Shown one piece after another: positions 33,701 through 41,457 of a DNA stretch of 64,000 nt (its first letter is position 1; every line of letters begins with the position of its first letter). A program made the position numbers and the translations under genes. The notes under the pieces are model-generated. The model saw only the letters and a list, made by a program, of their open reading frames with translations. It was not told the origin of the DNA and searched no databases. Source of the stretch: Gibbula magus (Eukaryota; Mollusca; Gastropoda; Trochida; Trochidae); the NCBI GenBank assembly GCA_936450465.1, contig OW388302.1:13293530-13357529 (forward strand). Reading direction: 5' to 3'.

Positions 33701-34950
33701 AAGGTACCCCCCCCCCCCCCCCCCCCCCCCTCTTCTAGCACACTCTTAACCTCCATCGTGCTTCTAGCACTAATATGCACAATTTAAAAGATTAACTACG
33801 GCCGTACTGACAAACGGACAACAATTGTCCATGGACTGCGAATTTCAATTTTGGTTCAAGAAATTTGTATTCTTTGCAAAAGTATTCTAAATGTTGTATG
33901 TGGGAATCGTACCCTGAACCCTCCGATTTGTAGCCCCAGACTTATCCCACTAGACCACAGGGGATTAGTGATCCTACATTGAGAATCGGTAAAGTCGTAA
34001 CAGCCGACGCACGTAGGTGCATAGTTACAATGTTACGCGGTCCTTCTTCCTGTATTAATACTGCCTGCGTTGTTATTTGTGAGATACTCTTTTAAAAACC
34101 TCGCCTCAATTCATGGGATATGGTTGTTCGTCCCTCCGTAAGGTCGTAAATCCATTCCAAATCCATAGCCCTGGATATTAACGATCTCTCTCAGTCGACA
34201 TCCCAAATAAGTTCAGTTGTCTTTCCAGAAAAGCCACTCTTCTTGTTATGTAAATACCGGGGATGTAGCTCAGTTGGTAGAGCGTCTGCTCGTCACCTGG
34301 TAGGTCGGGGTTCGATTCCCGGCCGCGTCTTACCCAAAGACGTTAAAAGATGGAATTTGTTGCTTCCTTGCTTGACGCTCAGTATAAGGACAGAACAACG
34401 CTTGAACTGGCGATGCACTGTGGCTGCCGGGTGCCACTGGCACAAATCGAATTTCCGAATTCATTGTAATGAGGACAATAAAGTGTTATTATTATTATGT
34501 GTCCGATCCCCCTTCCCAACCTCATTCACCGCAATCACATCCCTTTCACAACCAATTATGTCATGTTGGATAATTTAGGATTTATTTGATGAAATGTCAA
34601 TAAAGTGCAGATGTCGTACCTTTTAGGCCAATTAACTCGCGCCAGTCTTGCCCCATTTCATTAATGCTCCTGTAGTAGCGAATCTGAGTACACTTTGCAT
34701 ATGTTAGGACGGGAATGTGAAGGAACATGCTTGGGAAGCTGATAGCAGATTATTATAATTATATACTATTCATTGTATATTTATTTATAAAATCAGGATT
34801 TCTTTTTGTACACGATTTTGTTAAAAAAAATAGTATTAGCAACAATTTCATTTTACAGACGAACAATGGTCCGATTCTTCTAAAAGGAACGAGGTTACAC
34901 GAGAGTTGGACAGATTGACGAGATTACGCGAGAGAGAAGAGCGCATGTGA
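15159..34950 (+). CDS. Nine-exon gene for an unrecognised secreted, Cys-free charged protein (246 aa)
   Basis: Exons: 15159-15225, 23322-23350, 25499-25519, 26942-27070, 27819-27891, 31485-31649, 32321-32386, 33349-33447, 34859-34950. They total 741 nt, 247 codons with the stop TGA. Every junction has GT/AG and the phases are 1,0,0,0,1,1,1,1, with no stop until the end. The protein begins MWSFVAVWSLLFIIYVHGSP, a good signal peptide with likely cleavage near HG/SP. The mature part has no cysteine, is rich in Asp, Glu, Arg and Lys, and is mostly predicted helix by eye (EKQILDLLRSKGDAHLDE; VEDRLISDLKMALRSGLTV; LDRLTRLREREERM). It has possible dibasic cleavage sites (ARKL, YNKK, EPRR, SSKR). I recognise no family. 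A neuropeptide-like precursor or an extracellular matrix protein are options, neither shown. Extra or alternative exons cannot be excluded. Confidence 0.72.
15269..15400 (+). pseudogene. Degenerate tandem copy of exon 1 and flanks
   Basis: This segment aligns with 15110-15240. Shared landmarks are TCCACCCGTATCT, a CCATGTG start region, TGTATTTACTGTTTATC (compare TATGGAGTTTACTATTTATC), GTTCATC, and an end ACTAAATTTTG (compare GAATTGAATTTTG). The ATG matching the start codon is followed by TGA, and the donor site is lost. A different in-frame ATG (15320-15322) would read a hydrophobic leader into the satellite. Confidence 0.65.
15417..18043 (+). repeat. 22-bp minisatellite, about 119 copies (unit CATGTGGTCGTACATCAAAC + CT)
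   Basis: Tandem 22-bp units, with occasional 23-bp units that have an extra A, fill about 2.6 kb of intron 1 of the unknown secreted gene. Common variants are TTGTCGT for TGGTCGT, CTCGAG for CTCATG, and a CGTTGTTCTTC block that recurs as a higher-order unit. The unit lacks stop triplets on the + strand, so very long open frames appear in all three frames. I read these as satellite, not genes. Confidence 0.93.
18045..18115 (-). mobile_element. tRNA-like sequence (SINE head or tRNA pseudogene)
   Basis: On the minus strand: GGGGACGTATCTCAGTTGG then GGGTTCGATTCCCAG. Both Pol III boxes are intact, but the acceptor stem ends (GGGGACG and TAGATTC) do not pair, so it is not called as a functional tRNA. 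It abuts the end of the 22-bp array. Confidence 0.5.
18570..19066 (-). mobile_element. tRNA-headed SINE, family 1, split by an insertion
   Basis: Read on the minus strand, the tRNA-like head (19066 to ~18998) and the body (to ~18570) match the 10.4 and 20.7 kb copies. The body breaks at ~18962 and resumes at ~18735. Confidence 0.75.
18735..18962. mobile_element. ~228-bp insertion rich in AGCGCTAC, inside a SINE
   Basis: Interrupts the SINE between GCACACAAACCTT and CTGCGTGTAGAGCAG. Starts with ATAATAATCC units and holds several AGCGCTAC words on both strands, so it can fold. No transposase coding capacity. Confidence 0.5.
19063..19270 (+). repeat. 51-bp tandem repeat, four copies
   Basis: GTGCATGTCGTTC or GTGTATGTCGTTC recurs at 19069, 19120, 19171 and 19223, each followed by a TACTAACGCTCTTGAACACG-like segment. 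It abuts the SINE head. Confidence 0.8.
20044..20406 (+). mobile_element. MITE family D, copy D1
   Basis: TTAA flanks and terminal repeats AGGTGCATCCATTGTGTT / AACACAATGGATGTACCT. The ORF at its right end is non-coding DNA. Confidence 0.85.
20634..20686 (+). repeat. (AT)n microsatellite, ~53 bp
   Basis: Pure AT run just upstream of the 20.7 kb SINE. Confidence 0.97.
20718..20990 (+). mobile_element. tRNA-headed SINE, family 1
   Basis: GGATGGCGCAGTGGTTAGCG (box A) and GGGGTTCGAATCTC (box B), then the same body as the 10.4 kb copy. Its tail runs directly into the pentamer array. Confidence 0.82.
20990..21431 (+). repeat. Pentanucleotide array (CACCT/CACCC/CACGT)n at a SINE tail
   Basis: About 440 bp of 5-bp units: first CACCC, then CACCT with blocks of CACGT. 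The open frame through it (ProHisLeuThrSer repeats) is an artefact of the repeat. Confidence 0.92.
21520..21622 (+). mobile_element. Diverged SINE family 1 fragment
   Basis: AAGGTTTGAGTCTAATGCTA through GCTCGCAGGTTTCACTGCAA matches the SINE body, without its head. Confidence 0.55.
22340..22578 (-). mobile_element. MITE family A, copy A4 (internally deleted)
   Basis: TTAA at both edges and left end AGGCGCTGTAGCACG. About 120 bp shorter than full copies. Its right TTAA is also the left edge of element B2. Confidence 0.7.
22575..23125 (-). mobile_element. MITE family B, copy B2
   Basis: Same family as B1 in the opposite orientation: shared internal ATATGGTAGT, GACGCCTGTAAGATAG and GAAGGAGCGAACATCC end. 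TTAA on both sides. Confidence 0.82.
23123..23245. mobile_element. Family C hairpin element
   Basis: AAGCGTTGCTGTATTTCG...CCTGTGCTTG is inverted as CAAGCACAG...CGCAGCAATGCTTAA. Similar hairpins occur at 33.1, 42.6 and 63.1 kb. Confidence 0.65.
23322..23350 (+). CDS. Unknown secreted protein, exon 2 (29-nt microexon)
   Basis: Acceptor CTCTGTTGCAG, donor GTAAGT. Phase 1 in, phase 0 out. Encodes TGNSQYDGK after the split Asp codon. A family A MITE begins 30 bp downstream. Confidence 0.65.
23381..23741 (-). mobile_element. MITE family A, copy A5
   Basis: Full length, reverse orientation, flanked by TTAA, just after exon 2 of the unknown secreted gene. Confidence 0.85.
23742..25498. other. Intron 2 remainder, nothing recognised
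   Basis: Very AT-rich, no repeats identified by eye. Confidence 0.55.
25499..25519 (+). CDS. Unknown secreted protein, exon 3 (21-nt microexon)
   Basis: Acceptor CATTTTTCAG, donor GTAAGT. Seven codons, phase 0 to 0: LQKLQQL. Being symmetric, it could be skipped without a frameshift. Confidence 0.6.
25541..25690. mobile_element. Palindromic element with CCCGAGCGAGAGCGAGGG centre
   Basis: ATTATATGAGTGTCTATG at the left is inverted at the right (CATAGACACTCATATAAT). A similar centre occurs near 1034-1052 and a partial one near 48825. It lies in intron 3, 20 bp after the 21-nt exon. Confidence 0.7.
25752..26080 (+). mobile_element. MITE family A, copy A6 (right end lost)
   Basis: Left TTAA and terminal repeat present; the match stops at GCGAAAAAACGT. 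Confidence 0.8.
26380..26832 (-). mobile_element. MITE family D, copy D4 (one end decayed)
   Basis: Reverse copy ending AACACAATGGATGCAC. Shares CCGGACAATGTACCGCG and GGCGCGCGCCAATGAGTC with D2 and D3. Lies ~110 bp before exon 4. Confidence 0.65.
26942..27070 (+). CDS. Unknown secreted protein, exon 4
   Basis: Acceptor TTTTTGCTACAG, donor GTGCGT. 43 codons, phase 0 to 0; the other two frames contain stops. Rich in Arg, Asp, Glu and Lys. Confidence 0.7.
27599..27793 (+). repeat. (GGTGAT)n then (GAT)n microsatellite
   Basis: About 195 bp of GAT-based repeat. ORFs through it (poly-Asp, poly-Met, poly-His, poly-Ser) are artefacts. Confidence 0.95.
27819..27891 (+). CDS. Unknown secreted protein, exon 5
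   Basis: Acceptor TCCTTGGTTGCAG, donor GTAAGC. 24 codons plus one base (ALDKALASLGYNKK...). The acceptor lies only 25 bp after a long GAT microsatellite. Confidence 0.7.
28768..28850 (-). mobile_element. Decayed tRNA-like block
   Basis: GGGATTCGAACATG is an inverted box B and AACCACTAGACCATTTGG an inverted box A with stem. Similar decayed blocks lie at 27390-27436 and 33900-33965. Confidence 0.35.
29568..29990. mobile_element. MITE with AATAATCGCC ends
   Basis: Left TACCGTAAATTTATTGAATA and AATCGCCTG units; right CAGGCGATTATTCAAG after repeats. About 420 bp, in intron 5. Confidence 0.6.
30959..31100 (+). repeat. ~70-bp tandem duplication
   Basis: CGCACATAGGGACAACTGGT to AACTTCACCTGTGG occurs twice in a row with a few differences. 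Intron 5. Confidence 0.8.
31235..31437 (+). mobile_element. 3' end of a retrotransposon
   Basis: Ends CCTTTTGGGACAATAAATAT followed by CTTATCTTATCTTA, a typical LINE 3' tail. Lies 48 bp before exon 6 of the unknown secreted gene. Confidence 0.5.
31485..31649 (+). CDS. Unknown secreted protein, exon 6
   Basis: Acceptor TTCCCCACAAG, donor GTGAGT. 165 nt, phase 1 to 1. Encodes an acidic stretch and then a helix-like EKQILDLLRSKG. Confidence 0.72.
31862..32189 (+). mobile_element. MITE family A, copy A7
   Basis: Both terminal repeats and TTAA flanks present, small internal deletions. In intron 6. Confidence 0.85.
32321..32386 (+). CDS. Unknown secreted protein, exon 7
   Basis: Acceptor with a long T tract ending TTTCAG, donor GTGAGA. 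66 nt, phase 1 to 1 (PRRTQPHQQIEEGSFGDF...). Confidence 0.7.
32517..32703. mobile_element. Palindromic MITE with a near-perfect inner hairpin
   Basis: Outer inverted ends CAGGCCCTTGGGTCATT and its partner ending TGACTTAAGGGCCTG. Inner arms of about 33 bp (AAGTTTGAGATGACCCCCC...) with about two mismatches and a 3-nt loop. In intron 7. Confidence 0.8.
33110..33285. mobile_element. Family C hairpin element
   Basis: CATCACTGGCTAATTCATAA, GCTGCATTTCC and TTTCTGTGCTA are mirrored by CAGCACAGAAATATGCAGC. In intron 7. Confidence 0.55.
33349..33447 (+). CDS. Unknown secreted protein, exon 8
   Basis: Acceptor AACTGTTACAG, donor GTATGT. 99 nt, phase 1 to 1. Encodes an amphipathic helix-like stretch (VEDRLISDLKMALRSGLTV). 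Confidence 0.72.
33709..33730 (+). repeat. Poly-C run
   Basis: About 22 C residues within intron 8. Confidence 0.9.
34256..34498 (+). mobile_element. tRNA-headed SINE, family 2
   Basis: Head has box A TAGCTCAGTTGG and box B GGTTCGATTCC but no matching acceptor stem. The body ends GAGGACAATAAAGTG followed by a TTATTATTATTATG tail. The gene-like ORF over it is an artefact. It lies in intron 8 of the unknown secreted gene. Confidence 0.75.
34859..34950 (+). CDS. Unknown secreted protein, last exon with stop
   Basis: Acceptor TTTCATTTTACAG. 30 codons then TGA at 34948-34950, ending REREERM. No canonical AATAAA was found in the next few hundred bases. Confidence 0.7.
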
Positions 34951-35344
34951 TCAACGAACATCTTGTAGAACTGCATTAGATGGAACTGGTTTTGCGACCA
35001 TTTGTTCATTTCATGTTCATTGAAGGATATCTGTGTGTTTCAATGCATTGTGCTTGACTCACAACTGTTAAGGACGAAACACAAATTTCGTTCATGAAGA
35101 ATTTTTTTTTTTATCCTGGTATAAATTTACGTGAAAAGTCAACCTCAATCAAATTAAATCATCGATTCGTTCCTTGGGCTTATTTGCTAATTTGCTAATT
35201 TGTCACTCATCTAAGTGAAAACCCAAATTAGTAAATAGGCCTAGGGAACAAATCAGTGGTTTGATTTCAATGAGATTGCGTGAAAGGTAGTTAAGAACAC
35301 TTGTGATTAGCCATGTTTACACCAGCCGCCATTTCCGGAGTGGA

Positions 35345-35460
35345 GTATCTGCAGCTAGCCTATCCTTCGGGTGAAATCCGCCTTTCGGATCCTACCGGTT
35401 CCGCCTAATTTTTGGCGGATCCGGTTTGTGGATTTCCACCCCTTTTTGTCCTGTGATATT
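35345..35460 (-). mobile_element. Relative of the 1.76 kb palindromic element
   Basis: GGATCCTACCGGTTCCGCC and CCCCTTTTTGTCCTGTGATA match the 1757-1908 element in reverse. Confidence 0.5.
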
Positions 35461-36194
35461 GCTATTCAAATTGTTAATGCGTTTTGAATTGACGTTAAAT
35501 ACAATATCTAAGAAGTTATATCGGTAATTCGGTATTATGAAAGTATTACGTTGAAGAGAAACACCAGTTAGTTTATTAACTGATCTAAGATAGTTCTAAA
35601 TGTAAGAAACTCATGCATTGTTATCATTTGTTGGACGGCCGGGAGTATTGCCAGTTGCACGTGAAAGTCGTGATATTGACAAAGGCGTGCTGCGCGTGAA
35701 AGTCAAGAAATTTAGCGACCGCCTGTTGCACGGGCAAATCATGGCCTTTACAAATGATAACGCACGATCACTGTCTGAAAATTATTTTTTGCACAATAGA
35801 GTTAGAATGATTCGTGGCAAGCGCCCGTTTTAGAAGTTGGTTGTCTTGGTAAAACTTTTTCGAATCTTTCACTTACACAGCCCTGGTTATTAACGATATC
35901 TTTCCGTCGACATCCCAAATAAGTTCAGTTGTCTTTACAGAAAAAAACTTCAGACATTTGTTTATTTATTTAGCTGATCGACGAACATACATTTTATTAT
36001 TTTATCGGCGGTCGTTTATGAAGTTTTCAGTTTGTGTATTTTTTCAATAATCCTGCATAAGTTTAAATGGTCACAATTCTTTCGTATTTTGCAATATTTC
36101 ACAACCACATAAAACTCTTTATTTTTTATGAATGTTCTTTATTTTTGTGTTATGATGATATGATCATGTAATTTATAGATAAACCGATTTTTTT

Positions 36195-36500
36195 TCATGA
36201 ATCTTTCTTTTGTTATGATCCTGTGCTCCTGTCTGTAAACTTTTTACTTTTCAACTTCTTCTCAAGAACTAAAGTGATTCTATAAATTGTATGTACAGAT
36301 TTCTTGGCAATGATTATTCTTAATTGTAGATTTAGTCAACTGTGGCCCGAAATATGGGGTTTTAAGACCTATTTTACCATTATGTAAATAACTTGAATTT
36401 TGTTTAAACCTCTGTTGAATACTTCTGGGAAGTCAACTTTTTAAAACTTATTTAGTTTATTGTTACAACCTGATGAGCTACAAAACCAATGGCTCTCTTC
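36195..36500 (+). mobile_element. Old copy of the GGGCTTATGGCATGG repeat
   Basis: TGTAAACTTTTTACTTTTCA, AACTTCTTCTCAAGAACT and the end block GATGAGCTACAAAACCAATG match the better copies at 55.4 and 63.3 kb. Confidence 0.45.
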
Positions 36501-37357
36501 TACACAGATTAGAAAAAATGCATTGTACTCCTTAGATTTGAATGGAGTGTTTGATTAAAGTACAACAGAAAGGCCAACATGGTGAATGTTTATTTTGTCA
36601 AATGTTTATATCAATTAAACAACAATAGCTAAACAGAAAATAACGAACAGCTAATAAAAAAAAGCAAAGCCTTACCAAAAGATAAGGAGATTTCAAACGC
36701 CAAGTATATGTGGCGATATAACGAAGTATGAACATACAACCACGGTCAATACTAAATAAAACACAGTAGGCGTTCTTTATACCAGTGGAAATGAAATACA
36801 CGAAATCATGCAAAATATAAGAATAATATTTGTAAGATCAGAAGATATCATGATTTAAACATATTTAGTAGAATAAAAAAACACTAGTCGCCATGAGCAG
36901 CAAAATGAGTAAATATTAAATTGGCCAATCTTTTAAAGTTCCATGTTGGGTCAAAATACTTCGGATAGCGAATCACGGGCATTAGTCAAATCTGAACTTC
37001 ACTTGATAAGAGTAGGCCTATTAATTCCCCTTAATATCTATTAACATTGTTCCAAGAAGGTAAAGTTGTCAAAATGTTCGGCGTTTTTAGAAATAGGATT
37101 CTTCTATCATTGCACATGGTCCCATCTATTCAGAATTGGTCTAACATGGCTCCCTTCCCTTGGGAACCTGGCAACGCATTGCTGCCCTCGAACTTGTATC
37201 AAACATCCGACGGTGACATATTACCTGAGTTATCTCCCTTTGATGATTTGTGGGAAGTATGAAATGGCCACTTGGTTGATAAGTAAATAAAAGGCGGAGT
37301 TGTCAGTTATCTCCCTTTGATGGTTTGATAGAATCAAAGGCCGAGTTGCCGAGATTA

Positions 37358-37608
37358 ACTCAGTTATCTTCCCTTCATTTAGTCGTGCTCCTCCTAAATT
37401 GAAGAGTTCCTACCATAGTTAAAGAGTTCAATAAGCGGCAGTTGTCTCCCTTTATTCTGGTTCCTCCTGGGTGGTTTGTGGGAACTCGTACACCAGCCAT
37501 AGTGGAAGAGTGAGGTCAACAGCAGTTGTCTCCCTTTATTCTGGTTCCTCCTGGGTGGTTTGTGGGAACTCGTACCCCTGCCACAGTTGAAGAGTGAGGT
37601 CAGCAGCA
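37358..37608 (-). repeat. 84-bp tandem repeat covering the innexin C-terminus and stop
   Basis: Units 37525-37608 and 37441-37524 are near identical; a decayed third unit lies at about 37358-37440, with fainter relatives near 37220-37330. The period is 28 codons. Each full unit holds FPQTTQEEPE, then TAA inside an AATAAA hexamer. Confidence 0.8.
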
Positions 37609-38519
37609 GTCGCCTCCCTTTCCGTGGACTGAGCCAGATGAAGGTTCAGGAGAAAGTCCAGACCGAGACGATCCTTGATAAAAGTGCTCATCCTGTCTGT
37701 CTTCTGATCAGTGTCTGCAGACAGGGTGTACGCACGTACCTTCTGTGACCTCAAAGAGGGAACAAAGAGGAGAAGACACCAGGTGACTAAGCTCACAAGA
37801 TTCACGAAGGCAACGATCAGCAGCCAATAGAACAGGATAAGGAACATCTTCTTCAGGAGGGCATTGATGTGAAAGGCGCATTGGTAATGTTGTGTGGACA
37901 TATCTGTGACGTCAAACCGACATCTACCATATCTCGGGAACGGTGTTTCGGAGTTGCCCTTGTGGTATTGGTCTCGGAGTCCATTAAGTTCCTTGTCGGG
38001 GGAGAAGTAGAGCGCAACAACAGCAAGTTGGATTACAGAGTTGAGGAGAAACAGGACCTTCTTCACAAGGAAGATGATGGCACCTCTAATGGACGGAGCT
38101 GGAGGGGAGGCAACTCTGTAAGAATCTTTCAAGTCTTTGCCTTTGGACTCTGCATAGATGAAGAGGAACTCGGAACCAGATCCTAACAACCTTTTTAGAA
38201 ACTGAGCAAGAATGTGTGGACTGATGAAGGCAATGGCTTGGTAGAACATAAAGAGAGGTATAAACATGTGGTAGGAAAACGGAATGTTGACGTAATACGT
38301 AGGAGGGAATACGCTCTCGTCCAGACAGTACATGTTTGCGTACTGGAGAAGCATCGGCTCCACCTTGGAGTCATCCACGGGCAAACAAGTGACTGCAGAG
38401 TCCGGGAACACAGCGAGGTAGGTCAGGACAGACAGACCCAAGAGAGCGAGCAGTAGCACTGTCCAGACACGGTTCACTCGGTCCACATCGTCCTCGTCAC
38501 GTGACCTCAGCCACGCCAT
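37536..38519 (-). CDS. Innexin-like gap-junction/hemichannel subunit
   Basis: A 327-residue protein in one exon. N-terminal DEDDVDRVNRVWTVLLL matches the innexin DDDxVDRxxxxWTVLLL signature. Four hydrophobic segments lie at about 19-38, 80-101, 148-172 and 224-254. There are two cysteines per extracellular loop (Cys45/Cys65 and Cys200/Cys214), as in innexins and pannexins. FPRYGRCRF resembles the innexin loop-2 motif FPRVTxCDF. In place of the usual YYQW after TM1 it has YYVNIPF, so it is divergent. The ATG at 38519 directly follows a splice acceptor (CTCCCTTACAG), so a 5' UTR intron, or a spliced upstream coding exon, is likely. The five extra in-frame codons upstream are intron. At 327 residues it is a little shorter than typical innexins. 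Confidence 0.85.
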   Translation of the reverse strand: MAWLRSRDEDDVDRVNRVWTVLLLALLGLSVLTYLAVFPDSAVTCLPVDDSKVEPMLLQYANMYCLDESVFPPTYYVNIPFSYHMFIPLFMFYQAIAFISPHILAQFLKRLLGSGSEFLFIYAESKGKDLKDSYRVASPPAPSIRGAIIFLVKKVLFLLNSVIQLAVVALYFSPDKELNGLRDQYHKGNSETPFPRYGRCRFDVTDMSTQHYQCAFHINALLKKMFLILFYWLLIVAFVNLVSLVTWCLLLFVPSLRSQKVRAYTLSADTDQKTDRMSTFIKDRLGLDFLLNLHLAQSTEREATAADLTLQLWQGYEFPQTTQEEPE

Positions 38520-38534
38520 CTGTAAGGGAGACAA

Positions 38535-39424
38535 CTCTAGGTTACTTCTATGTGACTATGAATGTGATATATAAGCGTTATTCTTAAAGATTGAAAGGTG
38601 GTTGAACCTAGTAAAACAGTGTATTTCAGAACAGTAGGAAATGCCACTTAGCATAAATTTCTTGGGCACATCACAAACTTGATATTCCTTCGAAAATCAT
38701 TTGCATAGATGATAATGTACACCTTGTCAAAAGTTAAGAAACACTCACATATTTTTTCTAGTAATAGCTGATTCATAAGTGTGTCAAAAAATAATAATAT
38801 TCGATTGCAACTCGAAATCTTTTGACAAATAACCAAAACCATTTGTTCTAGTTCGAAGGCCCAATAGACATTGGCTACTCTAATTCAAGGTCAAATTCCC
38901 AAAGAAAGGCATGACTGTTGCTAGTCTCAATCACACAATTCAATACCATGATAATATTATCAATTACAAATTTAGATCACTGACATTTAAATCAGGGAGT
39001 CAATTTGTCAATCTTGTGAGGTAGAAAAAAAAACACACGGAAAAAAGTTAAGCACCCCCGAGGTTTTTCACCAGCAAAGTTGTCAGGTAAGAAATAAAAC
39101 AGTGTTTCATTGAATGTAATCGTAGGGTTTTAGAGAATTATTATCTAGCAGTTTGGGGAAACTAATTTCATTTAGATAACGTTTCGCTTCTTTTGGATAT
39201 TTGAATTTATAAAAATTTTGTATGTTGGTCCCCAAAACATGTTACGTTATTCTGAGACATGACAGTGAATATTGGTTGCTGTAATGTGAGTATTTCCATT
39301 CTTTCAAGTCAACTGGTCAAACTTAAGAATATGCCTTTAAGTTAAAAGTCACAAGTATCAGCAATATGATTACCTTCAAATTCATTGGAAAAACCAGTAC
39401 ATGGTAATAATCAAGAAAATACAG
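38535..39424. other. Upstream of innexin, nothing recognised
   Basis: A 5' non-coding exon for the innexin is expected on the minus strand but could not be located. Confidence 0.5.
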
Positions 39425-40145
39425 ATATCCTCTATATCATACATCCTAGAAACAATGTAACCGTTGTCATACATCCTTGCAACAATGTTACCGTTATCAT
39501 ACATCCTTTCAACAAATGTTACCATCCTCTAACATCCTAGCAACAATGTTACCATTATCATACATCCTAGCAACAGTGTTACCATTATCATATACCCAAG
39601 CAGCAATGTTACCGTTATCATACATCATAGCAACAATGTTACCATTCGCATACATCATAGCAACAATGTTACCATTATCATACATCCTAGCAACAATGTT
39701 ACCATTATCATACATCCTAGCAACAGTGTTACCATTATCATATACCCAAGCAGCAATGTTACCGTTATCATACATCATAGCAACAATGTTACCATTCGCA
39801 TACATCATAGCAACAATGTTACCATTAGCATACATCATAGCAACAATGTTACCATTAGCATACATCCTAGCAACAGTGTTACCATTAGCATACATCCTAG
39901 AAATAATGTTACCATTATCATACATCCTTGTAATAATGTTACCATTACCAAACATCCAAGCGACAATATTACAATTATCATATGTTACCGTCATCATGCA
40001 TCCTAGCATAATGATACGATTATCATACACCCTGGCACCAGTATTACCATTATCATGCATCCTAAAAACAATGTTACCGATATAGCATACATCGTAGCAA
40101 AAATGTTACCGTTACCATACATCCTCCCCAGTAGCAACAATGTTA
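39425..40145 (+). repeat. 30-bp satellite with 150-bp higher-order repeat
   Basis: Units of the form CATCCTAGCAACAATGTTAC + CATTATCATA. Because 30 is a multiple of three, one frame stays open on each strand (MLPLSYILAT on +). A five-unit block starting at 39571 recurs at 39721. Edges decay toward 40145. Confidence 0.88.
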
Positions 40146-40473
40146 CCATGTTCATGCATCCTTGAAAGAGTTTTTCCGTCATATTATCGTAATACCATAC
40201 ACAAGCATCATAAATTTATCACATCCTTACATTAAACGACTTGCATCAACGTAATTACTATCAAATGTTAGTTAGTAAACGATCTTGTCTGTGCGTGAAA
40301 CTCGGCGTCCCTGCATTGTTCTAATCCAGGGTGTTATCACATTGCGTCGGGTTGCATTTGATTTGTCAGTTTAACATGAACTAGTTGTATACCTTTGATT
40401 CTTGATTCTGCGTGAATGCAAACAAAGCATGCAAATAAATAAGTTGTACCTTGAAGCTTTGAACAATACAGAG

Positions 40474-40635
40474 ATGTCACCAGACGCTAATAGCGAAAAT
40501 CCACTGCTTCTGAAACCGCGCCGCGATGCTATAAATAGGTTCATCCATCGAAGGTCGACTTCGACTAGTAACTCAGGTTTATGTAAAGAGGATATTCAAA
40601 ATGCCGGGGTGAGAAATCATATGTTATGGAAAAAG
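40474..40635 (+). CDS. Possible first coding exon of an unidentified protein
   Basis: ATG in context CAGAGATGT, 54 codons, then AAAAAGGTTTGT as a weak donor. The peptide starts MSPDANSENPLLLKPRRD, with a dileucine-like ENPLLL motif, and is basic and polar, like the cytosolic N-terminus of a membrane protein. Base composition is more coding-like than its AT-rich flanks. No partner exon was found downstream, so this could be chance. Confidence 0.3.
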
Positions 40636-41457
40636 GTTTGTCTTTAAGAAATGTGTTTGCCTTTCATTTTTCATGTTTTAGATATATGTATAGTGTATTT
40701 TGTTAGCATAAGATGCTGACAAAAATAAGTCAAATTTAGCCACGTGAATGGTTTTTTATAATTAAAAATCATTAAATCGTAAATACGAAACCTCAAACTC
40801 TGAAGACTGAAACCAACATCGTTAAAATACAACATTGAGTTGATTTCAGATATTAATTATTATCATCTACCTGTCAACAAATATTATGAGAATTGCGAAA
40901 TATATCGAAATTAATCATTTCCTCACATTAAGTTATATTGATTAAAATTCTAATCAATTATTTAGACGCTGTGTTCAATTTCCTTTTAGTTGTGTCTTCA
41001 GTTCAAATCAACACTATACAATTGTTGACTTCAGTTATCGGTGAATCAAATGGTTTATCGACCTCGGAACAGTTATGTTCACCGATAACTGAAGTCAATA
41101 ACTGTTTTATTATATGATACATAAAGGTGTTATTTTTTTTAAATAATTTTCTTTTTCAAAAATTCATTTTTTTCACAAAAAGTTCCTTTTTTCTAATTTT
41201 ACTTGAAGTTAATGACAATTTACACAACAAACAAAAACTTAAATCTTAAATATCTAAACATGAACAGGAAACATTAATTAAACAGCGCTCCTCGCAGCGG
41301 TGATCTATTTTTAGCTCCAAGTCATTGGATTGTTATGTCGACCTCGCGTGACGCTTTCCGCGGTCAACATAACGTTAGATCATTGTCGATGAACATCCGT
41401 CTCGGCCAATCAGAAAGCAGAACACTCGTCCATCATATAATAATATATTATGTAGCC

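Larger units (their letters stand above)
34951..37357. other. 3' flank of the unknown gene, no further gene
   Basis: AT-rich with two old repeat copies. 34137-34236 and 35868-35943 share a CCCTGG...TATTAACGAT and CGACATCCCAAATAAGTTCA segment. Confidence 0.5.

Noticed and set aside
34258..34330. Functional tRNA gene
   Set aside because: Boxes A and B are present but the acceptor stem does not pair and a SINE body follows. The same applies at 10.37, 20.72 and 18.05 kb.
37869..38456. Plus-strand frames across the innexin
   Set aside because: Antisense shadows; the minus-strand product has clear family motifs.
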